Positions 25,298 through 33,306 of a stretch of DNA of 64,000 nt are shown piece after piece. Made by a program: the position numbers and the translations under genes. This stretch comes from Verrucomicrobiaceae bacterium (GTDB lineage Bacteria; Verrucomicrobiota; Verrucomicrobiia; Verrucomicrobiales; Verrucomicrobiaceae), in assembly GCA_015075365.1 (NCBI GenBank), contig JABTUN010000004.1:372001-436000 (forward strand), given 5' to 3'. The notes beneath the pieces were generated by a model that was given only the letters and a program-made list of their open reading frames with translations, had not been told where the DNA came from and made no database searches. Position 1 is the first letter of the stretch. Every line of letters begins with the position of its first letter.

Positions 25298-25834
25298 ATG
25301 GTCGCCCCTGCCGAAAACACGCTCGCCGCCTACGATTCGAAGATCGAGGGCAATGTCATTTTCACGAAGCTCGACGCCGCCATCAACTGGATGCGCAAGA
25401 ACTCCATGTGGCCGATGCCGATGGGCCTTGCCTGCTGCGCCATCGAAATGATGGCCGCTGCGTGCAGCCGCTACGATTTGAGCCGCTTCGGTGCCGAGGT
25501 GATGCGCTTTTCACCCCGCCAGGCAGACGTCATGATCGTAGCCGGCACGGTGACCTACAAGATGGCCCTCGCCGTGAAGCGTATCTGGGACCAGATGCCC
25601 GCGCCGAAGTGGTGCATCGCGATGGGCGCCTGCGCCAGCAGCGGCGGCATGTATCGCAGCTACGCCGTGCTCCAGGGCATCGACCAGCTCATCCCGGTGG
25701 ACGTTTACATCTCCGGCTGCCCTCCGCGCCCCGAGGCGCTCCTCGAAGGCCTCATGCGCCTCCAGCACAAGATCGAAACCGAGCATTCCTTCGTCGAGCA
25801 GAAGAAGGAACTGATCGCCGAACTCACCGCGTAA
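25298..25834 (+). CDS. nuoB: NADH-quinone oxidoreductase subunit B
   Basis: NuoB is a 178-residue peripheral-arm subunit that carries cluster N2, the last iron-sulfur centre before quinone. The ligands are visible as the tandem pair C46-C47 (GLACCAIE), C112 (GACASSGG) and C141 (SGCPPRPE). The length and the PKWCIAMG block are typical. nuoC follows after 18 bases. The usual upstream nuoA is absent here: rpsA with its terminator and a CRP-type palindrome precede the gene instead, so this is a detached nuoBC unit. Confidence 0.96.
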   Translation: MVAPAENTLAAYDSKIEGNVIFTKLDAAINWMRKNSMWPMPMGLACCAIEMMAAACSRYDLSRFGAEVMRFSPRQADVMIVAGTVTYKMALAVKRIWDQMPAPKWCIAMGACASSGGMYRSYAVLQGIDQLIPVDVYISGCPPRPEALLEGLMRLQHKIETEHSFVEQKKELIAELTA

Positions 25835-25852
25835 TTTTTTCTCCGCCCCGCC

Positions 25853-26425
25853 ATGAACGCCGCCCAGATGGTTGAAGCCTTGAAGCAGAAATTCGGCTCC
25901 GCCGTGCTCGAAACGAAGGAATTCCGCGGCGAGCACACGCTCGTCGTCACGCTCGAAAGCGCGAAGCCGCTGCTGAAATACTGCCGCGACGAACTGGCCT
26001 TCGATTACCTCGTGGATGTCTCCAGCCTCGACTACATGGGCAAAGAGCCACGTTTTGAGATGGTGTATGAAATCTACGGTTACGGACACCATCAGCACCT
26101 ACGCGTGCGTGCCGCCGTGGCGGAGGATGTGGACGTCCCCACCGTCAGCGACATCTGGCCGACCGCCGACTGGCATGAGCGCGAGGTTTACGACATGATG
26201 GGCATCAAATTCAGCGGCCACCCGGATCTGCGCCGCATCCTCATGTGGGAAGGCTATCCTTTCTTCCCGCTGCGGAAGGATTTCCCCCTCGAAGGCAAGC
26301 CCAGCGAGATGCCCGACGTCGGCTTCACCAAAGTCGCCCCGATGGCCGACGGGCCTTTCGTCACCAGTGCCGGCAGTGGCGATACTGTGACGCGTGAACC
26401 GCGCTCCCGCAGGCCGGTCGAGTGA
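25853..26425 (+). CDS. nuoC: NADH-quinone oxidoreductase subunit C
   Basis: This 190-residue protein is the 30-kDa subunit of complex I. Family blocks are FDYLVDVSSLDY, PTVSDIWPTADWHEREVYDMMG (the signature around WxEREVxDMFG) and GHPDLRRILMWEGYPFFPLRKDFP. The C-terminal 30 residues are unconserved. nuoD, which normally follows or is fused, is not here: the next gene is a PQQ-propeller protein after a long intergenic hairpin. The remainder of complex I must be encoded elsewhere. Confidence 0.95.
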   Translation: MNAAQMVEALKQKFGSAVLETKEFRGEHTLVVTLESAKPLLKYCRDELAFDYLVDVSSLDYMGKEPRFEMVYEIYGYGHHQHLRVRAAVAEDVDVPTVSDIWPTADWHEREVYDMMGIKFSGHPDLRRILMWEGYPFFPLRKDFPLEGKPSEMPDVGFTKVAPMADGPFVTSAGSGDTVTREPRSRRPVE

Positions 26426-26430
26426 GTTTT

Positions 26431-26509
26431 CGTGAGAGGTAAGAAGTGAGAAGTCAGATGTAGCGACAAGCTCGGCACCACTTCTGACTTCTAACATCTC
26501 ACCTCTCAC
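26431..26509. repeat. Long imperfect hairpin of GAGAAGT-type words after nuoC
   Basis: The left arm at 26432-26461 consists of iterated words such as GTGAGAGGT and GAAGTGAGAAGT. The right arm at 26480-26509 is its imperfect reverse complement, with about five mismatches over 30 bases. The loop is about 18 bases. It starts 6 bases after the nuoC stop and has no T-tract. It shares words with the hairpin at 57003-57073 and with the signal-peptide repeat at 11511-11547. Confidence 0.7.
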
Positions 26510-26579
26510 ATCTGACGCTCCCCGCCCCGCCAGAAAGAGCCCGCCTCGCTCCGCGTTCATCCTTTCTCTCATCCACATC

Positions 26580-27842
26580 ATGACACGCACCCACCTCACC
26601 ACCGCGCTCGGCCTGGCGCTCGCCACGGCCGCTTTCTCCGCTGAATCCACCGACTGGGCCAAGTTCCGCGGCCCTGCGGGCAATGGAGCCGTTCCCGCCC
26701 TCGCTGGAGTCAAATGGAGCCTCAAGGAAGTCTGGAAATCGCCCACGAACCTTGGCTTCAGCAGCTTCGCGGTCGCAGGTGGCAAGGCCTACACGCTCGT
26801 CACCGGCGAAACCGATGGCAACACCGGCGAAATGCTTGCCTGCTACGACGCCGCCAGCGGCAAGGAAGTCTGGAGCAAGCCTCTCAGCGTCATCCCGAAG
26901 TATGACGGCGGCGGCGACGCTGGCACCGGCGACAACAAAGGCGGCGACGGCTCCCGCAGCACGCCTGTGATCGACGGCGACAAGGTTTACGTCATCGACA
27001 GCCTTCTCCATGTCTTCGCCTTCGACGCCGCCACCGGCAAAGCCGTGTGGGATCACGACGTGATGAAGGAAAACAACGGCGAGATGATCAAGTGGCAGAA
27101 CGCCGCCTCCCCGCTCATCGATGGCGACATCCTCATGCTCGCCGGCGGCGGCAAAGGCCAGGCGCTCATCGGTTTGAACAAAAACACCGGCAAAGTCGTG
27201 TGGAAGGGCGAGGACGACAAGATGACCCACGCCACCCCGATCATCGCCGACATCCACGGCGTGCATCAGGCCATCTTCTTCACCCAGACCGGCCTTGTCG
27301 GCGTCGAGCCGAAAAAGGGCGATGTCCTCTGGCGTGCCGAGTTCCCCTACAAAGTGAGCACCGCCGCTTCGCCGGTCGTGTTTGAAGACATCGTGTATTG
27401 CAGCGCTGGTTACGGCGTCGGTGCCGGTGCCTTCAAGCTCAGCAAAAAAGGCAGCAAGCTCTCCGCCGAGCAGATCTGGCGTCGTGAAAACGAGTGCTTC
27501 AACCACTGGAGCACGCCCGTCGTGAAGGACGGCTATCTTTACGGCATGTTCAGCTTCAAGGAATACGGCAGCGGCCCGCTCGCCTGCGTGGACATCCGCA
27601 CCGGCAAGGACATGTGGAAAGAAGGCGGCTTCGGCCCCGGCCAGGTCATCCTCGTCGGCGACAAAGTCGTCGCCACCAGCGACAAAGGCGAAGTCGTCGT
27701 CGCCGCCGCCAACCCCGAGAAATACAGCGAAGTCGCCCGCAAAGATGTGCTCGAAGGCAAAGTGTGGAGCTACCCCGTCCTCGCCGGCGGCAAAATCTAC
27801 GCCCGCAGCACCAAAGAAGGCGTCTGCCTCGACGTGAACTGA
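26580..27842 (+). CDS. Secreted PQQ-like beta-propeller protein
   Basis: This 420-residue exported protein has a signal peptide (about 1-20, ending AFSAE). WAKFRGPAGNG follows, the typical opening of PVC proteins of this kind, then repeated propeller blades with motifs such as GKAVWDHDV, TGKVVWKGED and GDVLWRAEF. These are the tryptophan-docking motifs of the PQQ/BamB-type eight-bladed propeller. No cytochrome domain or clear PQQ-ligand residues stand out. It may be structural or BamB-like, or a quinoprotein-like sugar dehydrogenase relative. A strong terminator follows at 27865. Confidence 0.85.
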   Translation: MTRTHLTTALGLALATAAFSAESTDWAKFRGPAGNGAVPALAGVKWSLKEVWKSPTNLGFSSFAVAGGKAYTLVTGETDGNTGEMLACYDAASGKEVWSKPLSVIPKYDGGGDAGTGDNKGGDGSRSTPVIDGDKVYVIDSLLHVFAFDAATGKAVWDHDVMKENNGEMIKWQNAASPLIDGDILMLAGGGKGQALIGLNKNTGKVVWKGEDDKMTHATPIIADIHGVHQAIFFTQTGLVGVEPKKGDVLWRAEFPYKVSTAASPVVFEDIVYCSAGYGVGAGAFKLSKKGSKLSAEQIWRRENECFNHWSTPVVKDGYLYGMFSFKEYGSGPLACVDIRTGKDMWKEGGFGPGQVILVGDKVVATSDKGEVVVAAANPEKYSEVARKDVLEGKVWSYPVLAGGKIYARSTKEGVCLDVN

Positions 27843-27864
27843 TTCATCTCTGAACTCCTCTTCT

Positions 27865-27902
27865 GGCCCATGAGTCCGAAATGGCTCATGGGCCTTTGTT
27901 TT
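27865..27902 (+). terminator. Rho-independent terminator after the PQQ-propeller gene
   Basis: GGCCCATGAG (27865-27874) and CTCATGGGCC (27885-27894) form a perfect 10-bp stem with a 10-base loop, followed by TTTGTTTT. It lies 22 bases after the stop codon. Confidence 0.85.
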
Positions 27903-27954
27903 GTCCGTAAACGACAGCTTCCCGTCCTGTCGGCGTAGGTTTGAGCCTCACACC

Positions 27955-29163
27955 ATGCAATCCGCGCTCAAGACCAAGCTCTCCCTCTTCATGTTTCTCC
28001 AGTATTTCATCTGGAGCACGTGGTACATGACCCTCGGGGCCTACTTGGGCACGTTGAGCTTCAGCGGGCAGCAGATCGGCCTCGCGTATGGCGCGTTTGC
28101 GTGGGGCGCGATCCTTTCGCCTTTCATCGTCGGGCTCATCGCGGACCGCTACTTCGCCTCGGAGAAAATCATCGCGGTGCTCGGTGTGGTGGGCGGGTTG
28201 GTGATGCTTTGCATGCCGCAGTTCAAGACCTTCGGGGCGTTTTATCCGATGCTCATCCTCTACTGCACGCTTTACGCGCCCACGCTCGCGCTGGGCAACT
28301 CCGTCTCGATGACGCACCTCGCCGATGCGAAGAAGGATTTCCCGTTTGTGAAGATTTTCTCCGCGGTCGGCTGGATCGCGGGCGGCGTGGTTCTCAGCCT
28401 CGTCAAAGGCGAGCAGTCACCGCTGCAATACTACCTCGCAGGCGGCATCTCGATGGTGTTCGGCCTCTTTGCCCTCACGCTGCCGCACACGCCCCCGCGG
28501 AAAAAAGGCCAGGACGTCTCGCTGGGCGAGGTTTTGGGCCTCGATGCCCTCGCGCTGCTGAAGAAGCCCGCCTTCGCCATCTTCATCCTGTGCATGTTCC
28601 TCATCTGCATCCCGCTGTACTTTTACTTCGTGAATCTCGGGACCTACCTCACGCAGCTCAAGTGGTCGGACATGGCGGCGAAGATGACTCTCGCGCAAAT
28701 CTCCGACATCATCTTCCTCATCCTCATGCCGGTGATGCTCAAAAAGCTCGGCTACAAGAAAACCATCTTCCTCGGCATCGCCGCCTGGATTGCGCGCTAC
28801 TTCCTGCTCAGCGCCAGCGCCTCCAGCAGCGGCACCGTGCTCATTTTCGCAGCCATCCTGCTCCACGGCGTCTGTTACGACTTCCTGTTCATCGCCGGGC
28901 AGCTCTACGTCGATGCCGAGGCGAACGAACGCATCCGCGGCGCGGCCCAGGGCCTCATTGCCATCATTCTGTGGGGCTTTGGCTCGCTCGTCGGCACCTA
29001 CCTCGCCGGTGACGTGATGCACCATAACAAACTCGCCACACCCAAAGGCGACATCGCGCACGACTGGGCAGCCATCTGGAGCACACCCGCCTGGATCGCC
29101 GTCGGAGTGCTGGTGCTCTTCCTTATCTTTTTCCGCGATCCGCCGGCGAAGCAGGAATCGTGA
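27955..29163 (+). CDS. MFS transporter, nucleoside:H+ symporter type
   Basis: This 402-residue protein has about twelve hydrophobic spans. Its N-terminus (LSLFMFLQYFIWSTWYMTLGAYL) and the GNSVSMTHL segment in the fourth or fifth span are characteristic of the NupG/XapB-like nucleoside:H+ symporter family of the major facilitator superfamily. It probably imports nucleosides or a related small molecule across the inner membrane; the exact substrate is inferred only from the family. The ATG at 27955 is preceded by TAGGTTT at 27936-27942, a possible -10 element. It converges on the mini-RNase III gene with 6 bases between stops. Confidence 0.82.
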   Translation: MQSALKTKLSLFMFLQYFIWSTWYMTLGAYLGTLSFSGQQIGLAYGAFAWGAILSPFIVGLIADRYFASEKIIAVLGVVGGLVMLCMPQFKTFGAFYPMLILYCTLYAPTLALGNSVSMTHLADAKKDFPFVKIFSAVGWIAGGVVLSLVKGEQSPLQYYLAGGISMVFGLFALTLPHTPPRKKGQDVSLGEVLGLDALALLKKPAFAIFILCMFLICIPLYFYFVNLGTYLTQLKWSDMAAKMTLAQISDIIFLILMPVMLKKLGYKKTIFLGIAAWIARYFLLSASASSSGTVLIFAAILLHGVCYDFLFIAGQLYVDAEANERIRGAAQGLIAIILWGFGSLVGTYLAGDVMHHNKLATPKGDIAHDWAAIWSTPAWIAVGVLVLFLIFFRDPPAKQES

Positions 29164-29169
29164 CCGGCG

Positions 29170-29463
29170 TCAGCGGCGCGCGCGTTTTGCCTCCTGCTTG
29201 TTGAAGAGCGGCTCTAGCGTCTCGCGAATCCAGGCAAAGGCGGCTTCGAGGCCTTGTTTTTGGTAGATGGTGCCGATCTCTGCCTCCACAGCGGTGGGAT
29301 TGCCGTGGCAGGAGAGGAACTGGTTGCAGGTGAAGCGCGTCTTCATCTCCGCGTCCACCCTGCCATGCGTGCCCAGGATGTGGGAGCGCGCATAAAGCTC
29401 CAGCACGGCATCGCCGATCCACGCGTTCTCGCGGGTGCGCTGGGTGAGGTCGGAGGTGGTCAT
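29170..29463 (-). CDS. Mini-RNase III-like protein
   Basis: This 97-residue protein consists of a minimal RNase III domain. The first signature reads NAWIGDAVLELYAR (compare LGDAVLEL). The second reads EAEIGTIYQKQGLEAAFAWI (compare EALIGALYLDGGLEAA). It has no double-stranded RNA-binding domain, as in Mini-III (MrnC), which matures 23S rRNA in Firmicutes. The start overlaps the oppC stop by four bases (ATGA), so the gene is translationally tied to a peptide-transporter operon, which is unexpected. The target RNA is unknown, and an RNase III-fold protein lacking activity is also possible. Confidence 0.75.
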   Translation of the reverse strand: MTTSDLTQRTRENAWIGDAVLELYARSHILGTHGRVDAEMKTRFTCNQFLSCHGNPTAVEAEIGTIYQKQGLEAAFAWIRETLEPLFNKQEAKRARR

Positions 29464-30329
29464 TGCTGGGACATGGACTTCGGATCAAAGGCATCGCGCA
29501 GGCCGTCGCCGAGCAAGTTGAGGGCGAGGAGCGTCGCGGAGAAGAAGATGCCGGGATAGAGCAGCAGCCATGGGTAGGTCTCCATGGCATTCGCGCCCTC
29601 GCGGATGAGCACGCCCCAGCTCGCATCCGGCGGCTGGATGCCGAGGCCGAGGAAACTGAGCGCCGCCTCCAGCAGCATGACGCCGGGCACGGTGAGGCTG
29701 GCATAGATGATGACCGGGCCCATCACGTTTGGCAGCAGGTGTTTCCACACGATATGCCAGAAGCCCGCGCCGCTGGCACGCGCGGCGGTGACGAACTCGA
29801 GATTTTTCAGCGCCAGGACCTGCCCGCGCACCACGCGTGCCATCGTCAGCCATTCCACCGCGCCGATGGCGACAAAAATGAGCCAGAAATGGCGCCCGAA
29901 CACAACCATCAGCAGGATGACGAAGTTGATGAAAGGAAACGCATACAAAATGTCCACCAAACGCATCATCGCGGCATCGACACGACCACCGGCAAGGCCG
30001 GAAACCATGCCGTAAACGACGCCGATGATCGCAGCGACGGCGGTGGCGAGCAAACCGACCTCCAGCGACACACGACCGCCATGAAGAATGCGCGTGAGCA
30101 TGTCGCGCCCGAGCGGGTCCGTGCCCAGCCAGTGCTGCACGCTGGGATCAGAGGCTTTGAGCTCGAGATTCTGCTGCGCCTGGTCATAAGGCGAAAGCAT
30201 GGGGCCCAAGAGGCACAGCAGGACAAGCGCGATGAGGAACCACAACGCCCATGCGTTCATGCGGTGACGCATCAGGCGCCGCCATGCCGCCCCGGAGGGA
30301 GAAAGACTCGCGGAAGCGGTGCTGCTCAT
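29460..30329 (-). CDS. ABC peptide/nickel transporter permease, OppC/DppC type
   Basis: This 289-residue inner-membrane permease has an N-terminal span with a following periplasmic loop (LSPYDQ...HWLGTDPLGRDMLTRILHGGRVSL, the hallmark of OppC/DppC proteins). About five further spans follow. The EAA-loop region GAGFWHIVWKHLLPN contacts the ATPase. It pairs with the OppB-type permease encoded just upstream (4-base overlap). No substrate-binding protein or ATPase gene is adjacent, so these must come from elsewhere. The substrate could be oligopeptides, dipeptides or another solute of this family. Confidence 0.92.
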   Translation of the reverse strand: MSSTASASLSPSGAAWRRLMRHRMNAWALWFLIALVLLCLLGPMLSPYDQAQQNLELKASDPSVQHWLGTDPLGRDMLTRILHGGRVSLEVGLLATAVAAIIGVVYGMVSGLAGGRVDAAMMRLVDILYAFPFINFVILLMVVFGRHFWLIFVAIGAVEWLTMARVVRGQVLALKNLEFVTAARASGAGFWHIVWKHLLPNVMGPVIIYASLTVPGVMLLEAALSFLGLGIQPPDASWGVLIREGANAMETYPWLLLYPGIFFSATLLALNLLGDGLRDAFDPKSMSQQ

Positions 30330-31246
30330 GCGTGGAGGCGGATGCGCGGGTTGAGGAATGCCTGCAGGATGTCCACCAGCAGGTTGAAGCTGACGATGAG
30401 CGCCGCGTAGAAGGTGGAAATGGCGATGGTGAGCTGGTGATCGCCGTTGGTGGCCGCGGCGATGAAGAACTGGCCCAGTCCGGGAAGCTGGAAGACAGTT
30501 TCGACGATGAACGAGCCCGTGAGCAGGCCGGCAGCGGCCGGTCCGAGGAAGTTCAGCACAGGCAGGCTGGCGAGCTTCATCGCGTGCAGGAACACCACGG
30601 AGGCCTCCCCCGCACCTTTGGCACGTGCGGTGCGGATGAACTCCTGCGCCAGCGTTTCACGCAAACTGCCGCGGGTGAGGCGCGCGATGTAGGCGCTGTA
30701 GATGATGCCCAGCGTGAGGGCGGGCAGCACCCAGTCTGACGAGTCGAACCAGCCGGCCACATTGAACCAGCGCAGCTTGAGTCCAAAGAGCATCGCGATG
30801 AGCGGCCCGAGCACCATGCTGGGCGTGCAGATGCCCAGCGTGGCAGCGAGCGTGCTGCCACGATCCTCAAGCGTGTTTGGCCGGAGTGCCGCGATGGCTC
30901 CAAGCGGCACACCGATGACCAAGGCGATGAGCAAACCACCCAGCCCGACCGTTGCGGAAACGGGAAAGCCAGAAGCAATGATCTCATCCACGCCGCGTCC
31001 CTTGTAATGGTAGGAGTCCGGCAGGTCGAGCGTGACGTAATGCTTGATCTGCAGGCCCAGTCTCACGATCCACGGCTTGTTCAGGCCGTAGTATTCCTCC
31101 TGGGCCTTGCGTGTCTCCTCGGAGACATTGCGTTCATTCCGGATCGCGCCGCCGGGAACCATCTGCGACAACGTGAAGGTGATCGTGATCACCGCGAGGA
31201 TCACGACGACACCTTGAACGAAGCGGCTGACGAGAAAGCGGATCAT
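30326..31246 (-). CDS. ABC peptide/nickel transporter permease, OppB/DppB type
   Basis: This 306-residue inner-membrane permease begins MIRFLVSRFVQGVVVILAVI and has the QMVPGGAI segment typical of OppB/DppB. The EAA loop lies in RTARAKGAGEASVVFLHAMK, and about six spans are present. The gene is coupled on both sides: it overlaps the creatininase stop by four bases and the oppC start by four bases. It forms the channel with the downstream permease. Confidence 0.92.
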   Translation of the reverse strand: MIRFLVSRFVQGVVVILAVITITFTLSQMVPGGAIRNERNVSEETRKAQEEYYGLNKPWIVRLGLQIKHYVTLDLPDSYHYKGRGVDEIIASGFPVSATVGLGGLLIALVIGVPLGAIAALRPNTLEDRGSTLAATLGICTPSMVLGPLIAMLFGLKLRWFNVAGWFDSSDWVLPALTLGIIYSAYIARLTRGSLRETLAQEFIRTARAKGAGEASVVFLHAMKLASLPVLNFLGPAAAGLLTGSFIVETVFQLPGLGQFFIAAATNGDHQLTIAISTFYAALIVSFNLLVDILQAFLNPRIRLHA

Positions 31247-32019
31247 TTCGACTTCTCGTAAAGCTCGCCGATGTCCACGTTTGCCAGTTCGATGAGGTAT
31301 GTGGCAATTTTCGCGCCGAGCGCCTCAAGGTAGCGTTTCCCCTTTTCGGCGGTGCTGTGCTGCGGATCGCCGCTGCCTGTGTCATTGGTGGCCTTGAGCC
31401 AGTCGCGCTGAGCCCAGGCCCATTTCTCATTGATCGCCTTCAATCTCCAGCGGTTGTCCGTGCCGGGACCCCACTCGCTCTTCGGCAGCACGAGGTGCGG
31501 GTGCAGATGCAGGAGCAGGCTGGTCTCACGTTCATCAGCGTGGTCCCCGACGACGGTGAAGATATCGTCGCCCTTCACAGCATGGAACCAGCTGACTGTG
31601 CTGAGAAACATATTCGGATGCCGCGCCTGGAGCTCGCGCAGCATCTGTCGGAAGTCATTGCCGCCGTGGCCGTTCATGATGACGAATTTCATCACGCCGA
31701 CGCCTTCGAGGCTGGAAATGACGTCTTCGAGCACGGCGAGCTGCGTGCTAGGGTTCATGTTGATGCAAAAAGGAATGTCGAGCTGCCCGGTCTGCACGCC
31801 GAAGGGCATGTTCGGCAGGATGCCAACCTTGGCACCAGCCTCCCACGCGATGCGCCCGGCTTCCGCGGCGATGGCATCGTTTTGCAGCGAGTCGGTGGCG
31901 TAGGGCAGGTGGTAGTTGTGCGCTTCCGTGGCCCCCCATGGCAGCAGGGCCACCTCATAGCGGGTCTGCTGGACATGTTTCCAGTTCGTTTCGGCGATGA
32001 TCCAGGGTCTCGGGCTCAT
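31243..32019 (-). CDS. Creatininase family amidohydrolase
   Basis: This 258-residue protein of the creatininase superfamily has the metal-binding blocks LPWGATEAHNYHLPYATD near residues 26-43 and MNGHGGND near 125, plus a later GDHADERETS segment. Family members hydrolyse creatinine, formamides (FAPy deformylase, MftE-like peptidases) or related C-N bonds in the cytoplasm. It is the first gene of a coupled operon with oppB, oppC and mini-RNase III, which suggests that the transporter brings in a substrate it cleaves. The ATG at 32019 is preferred because a TTTCA-repeat tract lies just upstream. Confidence 0.85.
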   Translation of the reverse strand: MSPRPWIIAETNWKHVQQTRYEVALLPWGATEAHNYHLPYATDSLQNDAIAAEAGRIAWEAGAKVGILPNMPFGVQTGQLDIPFCINMNPSTQLAVLEDVISSLEGVGVMKFVIMNGHGGNDFRQMLRELQARHPNMFLSTVSWFHAVKGDDIFTVVGDHADERETSLLLHLHPHLVLPKSEWGPGTDNRWRLKAINEKWAWAQRDWLKATNDTGSGDPQHSTAEKGKRYLEALGAKIATYLIELANVDIGELYEKSK

Positions 32020-32161
32020 GATATGGCAAAGTTTCAGGTTTAAAGTTTCAAGCGGGCAAAGGCAATAGCGTTCCGAGCACTTTCGATGTTTCCTACGTCC
32101 GGTATCATGCGGCGGAGCACCACGGCGGTTGAAATTCGCGACACCGCCGGAATGATGGGCC

Positions 32162-32500
32162 ATGTTTGAATCACGCAACGAACCGCTTGCCGCGCGCCAC
32201 GTGTTCCTTTGGCGCTTTCTCCGTTACTTCGCCTCCGCGGTCGCGCTGGTCGGCATATCGCTCGGCGCGGGGATCCTCGGCTACCACTATATCGCCGGAA
32301 TGGAGTGGATCGACAGCGTGTTGAACGCGTCGATGATCCTTGGAGGCATGGGGCCGGTCGACCCGCTAAAAACCGAGGGCGCAAAGCTGTTCGCCTCCGC
32401 CTACGCGCTGTTCAGCGGCCTGGTGGCCGTCACGGTGATGGGCATGGTGCTGGCACACCGCGCGCTGCATCTCTTCCATTTGGATGGAGATGACATCTGA
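32162..32500 (+). CDS. Small two-TM protein resembling a K+ channel pore
   Basis: In this 112-residue protein, hydrophobic spans lie at about 21-45 and 81-101, with a re-entrant-like segment between them. The segment LGGMGPVDPLKTEGAKLFASAYALFSG lines up with the K+ channel pore and second helix, in which TVGYGDxxP is followed by TxxGKxFAxxYALFG. Here the selectivity filter is replaced by GGMGPVD, so potassium selectivity is not expected. The C-terminus is short and acidic. The gene stands alone, divergent from the creatininase operon. The channel-like reading is my inference from the pattern; otherwise it is a hypothetical membrane protein. Confidence 0.6.
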   Translation: MFESRNEPLAARHVFLWRFLRYFASAVALVGISLGAGILGYHYIAGMEWIDSVLNASMILGGMGPVDPLKTEGAKLFASAYALFSGLVAVTVMGMVLAHRALHLFHLDGDDI

Positions 32501-32504
32501 GCAT

Positions 32505-33296
32505 TTACCTGGCCGAGACGTGCCTGAGAGCACTGCCCACCTCATGCTGGATCGCCGTGACGAAATCGCAACCGAGATCGGCAACGCAACATTCAGGGCG
32601 GGGTGGGCGGGGTGTATCTGGTAGAAGGCTCTTCAACATTTCGTCAACTATTCCGAGAATGGCCGCACCTTGTGGGGACGATTCGTCGCAGGATGAGCCA
32701 TCAGGAGCGAGTTCGTGCTGCCAAAGTCCCGCCGCTCCATCCTGTCGTGCGATGATGATGTCGCCATTTCCTGGATAAAACATGCCTATAGCTGGCTCCC
32801 AGTCGCCAAGGCCATGAAACGAGTCTCTGCAAATAGGCATAATTTGATCTGGAATGGATGCACAAAAACCACCCGGAGGAACAATCAGAGTGAGGCCGCC
32901 GAACTGATTCAGGAACTCGACCACACGCGGAGAAACCTCAAAAGCGGATTCCCACGCGGCATGATCAGCGACCACGGCTGGCAAGAGTATCGAATTGCCG
33001 TATTCAGTGGCTTCGTCGAATGACGAACGCTTCTTCATCACTACCCACGCTCGCTGATCTTGCATTAGAAACGCATAGGGTGCCATGCCATCAAACACGC
33101 TCGTGAAGGCGCGCACTTCTGGAGAATGAATGGCTGCAAAGCGACTATCGAGCGATGTTGTCACTGTTGCAGAGTCTGTTCCCAAGCGGTGGGCAATCCC
33201 AGCAGCGGAAACGGGCAAATCTGCCCGCGACAACGGAAACACATACTCCGTCGCAGGAGAATACCCAAAGCTCGCAGGATGATCAACGATCGTCAT
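32505..33296 (-). CDS. Hypothetical protein downstream of ilvD
   Basis: This 263-residue soluble protein is not one I recognise. It has no signal peptide and mixed alpha/beta composition. A middle part has aromatic and glycine residues (LNQFGGLTLIVPPGG, DWEPAIGMFYPGNGD), somewhat like SUKH/SMI1-KNR4 immunity-type proteins, but I cannot support that assignment. The cysteine-rich tail contains PECCVADLGCDF. Base composition is visibly less GC-rich than its neighbours, which hints at later acquisition. It starts 10 bases after the ilvD stop on the same strand. Confidence 0.55.
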   Translation of the reverse strand: MTIVDHPASFGYSPATEYVFPLSRADLPVSAAGIAHRLGTDSATVTTSLDSRFAAIHSPEVRAFTSVFDGMAPYAFLMQDQRAWVVMKKRSSFDEATEYGNSILLPAVVADHAAWESAFEVSPRVVEFLNQFGGLTLIVPPGGFCASIPDQIMPICRDSFHGLGDWEPAIGMFYPGNGDIIIARQDGAAGLWQHELAPDGSSCDESSPQGAAILGIVDEMLKSLLPDTPRPPRPECCVADLGCDFVTAIQHEVGSALRHVSAR

Positions 33297-33306
33297 GTTG
33301 GCGGAC

